Source: Lotus japonicus (lineage: Eukaryota; Streptophyta; Magnoliopsida; Fabales; Fabaceae). From it: a stretch of DNA of 64,000 nucleotides. A program made the translations under genes and the position numbers. The stretch is from contig NC_080041.1 of assembly GCF_012489685.1 (NCBI RefSeq), positions 103,819,760-103,883,759 on the forward strand, read 5' to 3'. Of the stretch, positions 59,028-64,000 are shown piece after piece. The notes beneath the pieces were generated by a model that saw nothing but the letters and a program-made list of their open reading frames with translations, made no database searches and was not told the DNA's origin. How positions within the stretch are numbered: position 1 is the first letter of the stretch; each line of letters begins with the position of its first letter.

Positions 59028-59153
59028 TCCCCGAGGGTTAGCTCAAGTGGTAAGAGTTAGGGGACATAAGGTTGGGGGGATTGAAGGGTGAAGGGTCCAG
59101 GTTCGAACTCTGTGGAGGACTAATTTACTACTAACATTTGTCTATAAAAAAAA
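59028..59153 (+). mobile_element. tRNA-derived SINE, copy 1
   Basis: Box A TTAGCTCAAGTGGTAAGAG and box B GGTTCGAACTC, with an A-rich tail after TTTGTCTATA. It is closely related to the copy at 60937. The left flank (CCCTCCTTCCA, before the hAT MITE) resembles the right flank (CCCCTCCTTCAA), so the MITE probably landed in the SINE's left target duplication. Confidence 0.85.
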
Positions 59154-59586
59154 TCCCCTCCTTCAACGTACAAAGTTCAACGTACAAAGAGGTGACATGA
59201 GAACATTGGCGTTTGGGGGAAAAGGCTAAAATTAAACATGAGACGAAGTCAATTGAGTTGATTAAATCACCAGAATGCAATCACATAATAACTCATTTTA
59301 ACAATTTACAAGTTTATGGATTGCAGTGACAATCACTAACTGGAAGCTATGTAGTCAATATCAATGTAAGAGAAAAAATTCTACTAGCTACCAGTAATGT
59401 CTAAAAAGTTAAAGAAAGTTACAAATGGTTCATAGCTTCGAGATAACAATGAAGAAAATCTGTAAGCTTATTTAACTGGATCACAATAACCTGAAACAGT
59501 GAAACGTGTAAAGCACTCATACCATATCTTGTTTCATTGTGATTTGTGATAGGAAGTACCCAAATTTGAACAAGGTCCCTATCTCC
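59154..59586. other. 3' flank of the L24 gene
   Basis: AT-rich, probably 3' UTR of the minus-strand L24 gene. Nothing else is seen. Confidence 0.4.
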
Positions 59587-61349
59587 TTAAAGTTCAGGCA
59601 TGCCCCTTCCTGTTTTAGCATCATATGTCTTCTCTACCACAAGATCCATTGGAGTATCTCTGGGACCAACTGCCAAAAATGAAAACCATGATAAGATAAA
59701 AATAACTGTCGAGATTGATGGTGGAAACAAAAGAATGTGTTCATATGTTCATGTCAACTACCCCAGCCTTGAACCTAGATTCTGACATTAAAATTGAATA
59801 ATACATAAGACTCAAATCAATCAATCCAAATAACACTGATCAACACATTATTAGGGTTATACCATACAAATGAAGCTTTCTACTTGAGTTTCTGCATATG
59901 CAGAGTCAGAGCATGTTAATGTTTGACATTCTTCAACATACTATACATAGGTTTTCATTAAGCTGTTTTGCGAACTATAGTTATGATTGAATTTTAACAA
60001 AAAAATGAGTATGTTTCAAAAAAAACTATAGTGTAAGGTGGCAGTGCTTCTTCAATGACAAGTTGATATTGAGCTCATGGCTAACCACTTATGTCGACGG
60101 GCATTTAGGGAAGAAGGGGAGAGGTAACTCATAGGAACTTGATGAAATTATAGGATTTCATATTCTAACAGAACTAAATGAGAAAATCAACTGTCACCAT
60201 AATCTGGTTAATTTAAAAAATCATCTAGTTCGACAATATGCACATGAAATTAGCCAGCGATTACTTGCTCTCTCAGTCTGCATACACCGTATTTTTACCT
60301 TGTACACACATCTCATCTAAAATTTAAATCCATGTTCATTTTCAGTTTCTGTCCATTCTCTCTAGGCTCTTGCCGCATTTTTCGACAACTATAACAATAA
60401 AAAATGTAAGCTATTCAGATACTTACGAACTGACGGTCTTGCGGTAGTTCGTATCTTCAAGATCTCCGGACGAGGGATTATAGAGCCAGATGCTCCTATT
60501 CCTCTGGATACTCTGACTCTAGTTCCATCTTCAAGATATTTAATCCCAATCTTGCAAGGATTCCTGCATAACTTAAAATTAGTTAATTTCTTATATGTTA
60601 TCCCGAACCTCAGGAGATGCAATCGCCAGTTCAATTTCTAAACACATGTGCTTACCCCGTCACTGGGTCACGAACTTGCACATTGGAGGCATGAATTGGG
60701 GCTTCAACTGTAAAGATGCCCCCTTCATGACCTTGCCCTTGCTTGATATGCTTCTTTACCTATAAAGAGAAAGAATAAAAGCATTGGAACCGGATAACAT
60801 TGCGCGAATACACACCATCATCACATACCCAATGGTGACAATTAATGAATATTCTGAGATTGATAATGGAATTGAAAACAAAGACACTTAATCAAAAGTT
60901 ATATAGTGGTGTGTTAGTCATCTCATCTCTCACCAGTCCCGAAGGTTAGCTCAAGTGGTAAGAGCTAAGGGACATAAGGGTTTGGGGGGAAATGCATGAA
61001 GGGTACAGGGTTCGAACCCTAAGGAGGACTAATTTACTAACATAATAATATTTCTAACAACTAACATTGGTCTATCAAAAATAAAAATCTCATCTCTCAC
61101 CAGATTTTTACCCTCAACAATGACACGATTCTGCGAGCGAATGACACGCTTAATAAGGCCAGTCTCACCCTTATCTTTGCCTCTTATAATCATAACCTGT
61201 TACAAATGAACATATGAGTAAGATTATAATTATAAAGTAAAAGTGAAAGCAGGAACAATTTTGGGTTGGGTTGGATTGGATTGGCTTACATTGTCCCCTC
61301 TGACAATTTTCCAGTTCCTAATGAGTTTCTCAGCTGCTTTCCAACCCAT
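59587..61349 (-). CDS. Mitochondrial ribosomal protein L24 (KOW domain), 5 exons
   Basis: Exons 61349-61290, 61196-61101, 60759-60656, 60563-60427 and 59669-59587 join with GT-AG introns to 159 aa. The start [20 protein letters not shown] is typical. A KOW motif follows ([19 protein letters not shown]), then [16 protein letters not shown] and the C-terminal block [20 protein letters not shown], and the end is GRGMPEL. It matches the plant nuclear L24 whose Arabidopsis member (At5g23535) has the same length. It assembles early into the large subunit near the peptide exit. The N-terminus has basic residues and no acidic stretch at first, which fits import without a long presequence. A SINE in intron 2 has duplicated the 5' splice site. 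The gene appears intact and is not part of the kinase cluster. Confidence 0.95.
60937..61086 (+). mobile_element. tRNA-derived SINE, copy 2, in L24 intron 2
   Basis: Box A TTAGCTCAAGTGGTAAGAG and box B GGTTCGAACCC, with an A-rich tail after TTGGTCTATCAAAAA. It is flanked by a perfect 17-bp duplication, ATCTCATCTCTCACCAG (60920-60936, 61087-61103). The right copy overlaps the last three bases of L24 exon 2 and its splice donor. Confidence 0.95.
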
Positions 61350-62925
61350 TTCAGGATAGCCCTACACTCTAAAATCATTGAAAAAAAACAAGAAAAAGGG
61401 TCAATAAGTTTTGATGCAAAGGAAGAAAGTTTCATTCACCCTCAACGAAATGGAAGTACCTGAGATGTCAGCGTGTGTGTGATGAGACTGGTTTGTTAAT
61501 TAGGTGCACGCCGTCGCTGGCCTAGGTGCCCGCCGTCGTCTCGCTCGATCGTCACTGCCCTTCTAGCCTTCAGAGATACAATGAATAGGAAATAATTATT
61601 ATTATTTTTTATTTCAAAACCAATTTGGACCAGTTATGTTAACTGAACTGGATTTTGTAAATGCATTGCATCAATTTTTTAATCAAATGGGCTGGGCTCG
61701 ACATTTTTTAAAACATTTTCGACTAGTTCATAGGTCGTCATTTTTAGTGTAGCAAAACTATTAGATAGTTAGACTCATTAAGCATTTTAGGTTAGGGTTC
61801 GATCCTGAACAATGACATAAAGAAGCATTTGTTATGAGATGTCTACTCATTTACTGTTATCTTTAAGTCTCAATGGATTAGTCTCATAACTATCATCAGT
61901 GAATTTACTTTTAGAAAAAAGAATATAATTTGTTGGACCGTTTTTGTAACATATTTTTTTTGAGTGTTAAGATTATACAATACTTCTGCCATGGAAGTGG
62001 GTCAACATTTCTACTGGCAAATGGCAAATGGGAGATTTCCAAGTGCATGCCCAATTACTTATTATTTTGTAGGTTGTGATTGCTATCTTATTAGTTTTTT
62101 TTATAGGCATCTTATTAGTTTATATATACACGGATTCACCTCTTTTTCACCTTAATTTTCTATCTATTTCTCTCTCATTTATCCATTGAATCATCTATAT
62201 CTTTATTTTCTCTCTCATTTATTCCTATCTTTATCTTCCTCCACCTTTCCACGGTGGCTTATATGGTGCATTTGCATCAAATGTGCTGCACGGTGCATTA
62301 GCGAATGTTTGTAATAACAAAAAATATAAATGAAATTAAAATACCGGAAATTACCGATATTGTCCTTTTCATATACTATACCCCTTTGCGGTCCCCCTTT
62401 ACCCATACACAACTCCATTCGTCCAGTATTAGAAAAGGGGGTTTTCCAATTGCAACCTTGGCGCTACCAGAGTATGGTTCCTGCGCTTACACCCTAAACA
62501 CGATGCAAGGTTCCAGATGAAGGGCTATTAGTCACCGATGTTGTTTTCAAGTTAATTGTTTCATTTCCTTCCCCAGAAGCAGATCGTTGGCGAAACCCTA
62601 AGGTTTTAGGGTCCGAGGTCTTTGAGTTTGAGAATCAGAACATTACAACAAAAAGGTATTTACAGGTATAAATGAGTGGATGGTGGGCAGCTAGTATTTG
62701 TATAATTACTGTTATTTCGTTTGAAAAATCCATTGCTAGGCGATAATGGACTTTGTTTTTGATTGTTCTAGGAAAGGCGAATGGATTATTCAAGTCAATC
62801 CGTTTGCTGTGATGGAACAGGCGGAGAAAAGGTATGCTAATTAGATCAATTCTCATGGAATCTTTTACCTGATATGGATTTGGATCTATTAATCGAACAA
62901 GGTAATTAATGGATGTGTTATTGTT
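61350..62925. other. Intergenic between L24 (-) and the FAR1-related gene (+)
   Basis: Divergent promoter region. AT-rich, with no recognised gene. A possible leader of the downstream gene lies at 62400-62925; an ATG at 62811 (MEQAEK) is followed by a donor-like AAAAG|GTATGC, but joining it to the next exon would not keep the frame. Confidence 0.45.
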
Positions 62926-64000
62926 ATGAAGGTTCTGGAGGAGTTGTCCCTTTTTGAACAAGATGATGGTGAAATCGAAACTGATTATGTAGATGTTGCT
63001 GAAGATGTTCTGAAATATTTTACTGAAGACATTAGTAGCTCTGCCCATTCTAGTGTTGCGTGTGGTGTTCGATTCAGTGAAGATATGGGAAATGGTGAAG
63101 AGAATTCCATGGCTACAACAGAGGTAAACAGTGTATCTGATATTTGTGCAATTGACATGAAGACTTTTATCCCAATTCAAGTAGCAAGATATGATTTTGT
63201 TAGCTTGGAGGTTGCATTCATGTTTTACGCGCATTTTGCACGTGCCAATGGATTCTGTGTTAGAAAATACAACATTATTAGAAGCAGGAAGACAAGTGAG
63301 ATTTTGCAACAGGAATTTGTTTGTAACAAGAATGGTAAGAGAGAAAACCGGGGCGTATCGGTTGAACAAAGAAAAAGGACACCTAGGAGGGAAACCAGAT
63401 GTGGGTGTAAAGCTATGTTTCGGGTACATGTTGATGTAACCACATCTCGTTGGTACTGCACTTTGTTTACAAATGATCACAACCATGAGTTATTTGATGA
63501 TGTGGATTGTGGCTTGCAAGCTCCACATAGAAAGCTTAGTTTGAGCGACATTGTTCAGCTCAATGGCATGAAGGATGTTGGCATGGGTGTTCCTCACATG
63601 TGGCGTGCTTTTGCAACTCAATGTGGAGGCTTTGAGAATATCCCGTTCACAAAAAGGTCTGTATACAATCAGATTGGCAAGCAACGACAAATGCAAAAAA
63701 GCGATGCTTCCTCCGCAATGCAGTTCATTGGTAAGTTGAGTTCCATAGACAATGATATGTATTGGGAGCGCACTATTGATAATGAGCGTAGACTTCAACA
63801 TTTGTTTTGGTCCGATGGCATTAGTCGGTTGAGTTACAAGGTTTATGGTGATGTGCTAGCTTTTGATGCAACCTATTCGAAAAATAAGTATTTGTTGCTC
63901 GTAGTTGTCTTCTCGGGGGTAAACAACCATAACCGAACAACCATTTTCGCTACTGCTATTGTTGCTAATGAAACAGAAGAAACATATGTTTGGCTACTTG
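62926..64000 (+). CDS. FAR1-related sequence (FRS) / MULE-transposase-like protein, 5' part
   Basis: From ATG 62926 the frame is open to the window edge (358 codons). An acidic N-terminus (FEQDDGEIETDYVDV) precedes a FAR1 DNA-binding (WRKY-GCM1) domain, about residues 90-190: FVSLEVAFMFYAHFARANGF, CGCKAMFRV and WYCTLFTNDHNHEL, giving the C-C-H-H zinc set. The start of a MULE transposase domain follows (VYGDVLAFDATYSKNKY, with the first catalytic-type Asp). FRS proteins are transcription factors domesticated from MULE transposases and act in the nucleus. A live MULE gene is an alternative; no terminal repeats were seen to the left. The 3' end is outside the window. Confidence 0.85.
   Translation, partial: MKVLEELSLFEQDDGEIETDYVDVAEDVLKYFTEDISSSAHSSVACGVRFSEDMGNGEENSMATTEVNSVSDICAIDMKTFIPIQVARYDFVSLEVAFMFYAHFARANGFCVRKYNIIRSRKTSEILQQEFVCNKNGKRENRGVSVEQRKRTPRRETRCGCKAMFRVHVDVTTSRWYCTLFTNDHNHELFDDVDCGLQAPHRKLSLSDIVQLNGMKDVGMGVPHMWRAFATQCGGFENIPFTKRSVYNQIGKQRQMQKSDASSAMQFIGKLSSIDNDMYWERTIDNERRLQHLFWSDGISRLSYKVYGDVLAFDATYSKNKYLLLVVVFSGVNNHNRTTIFATAIVANETEETYVWLL

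Noticed and set aside
59028..61086. Possible tRNA genes from box A and box B words
   Set aside because: The spacing and flanks, A-rich tails and 17-bp target duplication mark SINEs, and no cloverleaf can be drawn.
62635..63486. 283-aa open frame on the minus strand
   Set aside because: It lies opposite the FAR1-related coding frame, which has clear domain motifs; the minus frame has none.
1..64000. CRISPR arrays, operons, ribosome-binding sites
   Set aside because: This is plant nuclear DNA with spliced genes; the short tandem repeats seen are minisatellites without spacers.

Overview
This is nuclear DNA from a flowering plant. The genes have GT-AG introns, the DNA is AT-rich, and it is packed with plant-type transposons (Tnt1-like copia, tRNA-Asp-primed gypsy-type LTRs, Helitron, MULEs, hAT and Stowaway MITEs, tRNA-derived SINEs). 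A legume is the best guess (inference) because the repeated kinase resembles the FERONIA-like COK-4 kinases that cluster in bean; the species cannot be fixed from sequence alone.

Layout. 0-1 kb: a decayed cytosolic HSP70. 1.5-4.6 kb (minus): a complete eight-exon secreted PI-PLC X-domain protein. 6-12 kb: kinase copy K1, dead, and cut in two by a 4.54-kb Helitron whose empty site is visible in paralogue K7. 14.3-18.1 kb (minus): an intact 930-aa CC-NBS-LRR gene, head-to-head with kinase copy K2 (20.7-21.8 kb). 22.1-33.4 kb: a nest of elements (a Tnt1-like copia, with a gypsy-type element in its pol that itself holds a solo LTR, and a PIF/Harbinger element in its 5' LTR). 34.3-58.5 kb: kinase copies K3, K4, K5, K6, a K5-derived relic, an antisense relic, K7 and K8, separated by MULEs, a fold-back element, hAT elements and a Pack-MULE holding a piece of SEC23. 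58.8-61.3 kb: SINEs, a hAT MITE and a complete five-exon gene for mitochondrial ribosomal protein L24 (minus). 62.9-64 kb: the 5' part of a FAR1-related gene that runs off the end.

Central theme. The window is a receptor-like cytoplasmic kinase array next to one CC-NLR. All kinase copies share one architecture: a short N-terminus, an ATP-binding lobe in exon 1, and a phase-1 intron just before the GT-x-GY activation segment. Every copy keeps the beta-3 lysine, but each copy with an open frame has lost catalytic-loop and/or DFG residues (HCH/SFG, HRD with DLR, HQN/GFG, HRR/DFG). The copy that keeps both HRD and DFG is the broken K1. A pseudokinase family beside a CC-NLR recalls the ZRK/ZAR1 decoy arrangement of Arabidopsis (inference). 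A duplicated intergenic region upstream of K4 still carries the NLR 5' leader without the NLR, so an NLR-kinase head-to-head pair was once duplicated as a unit.
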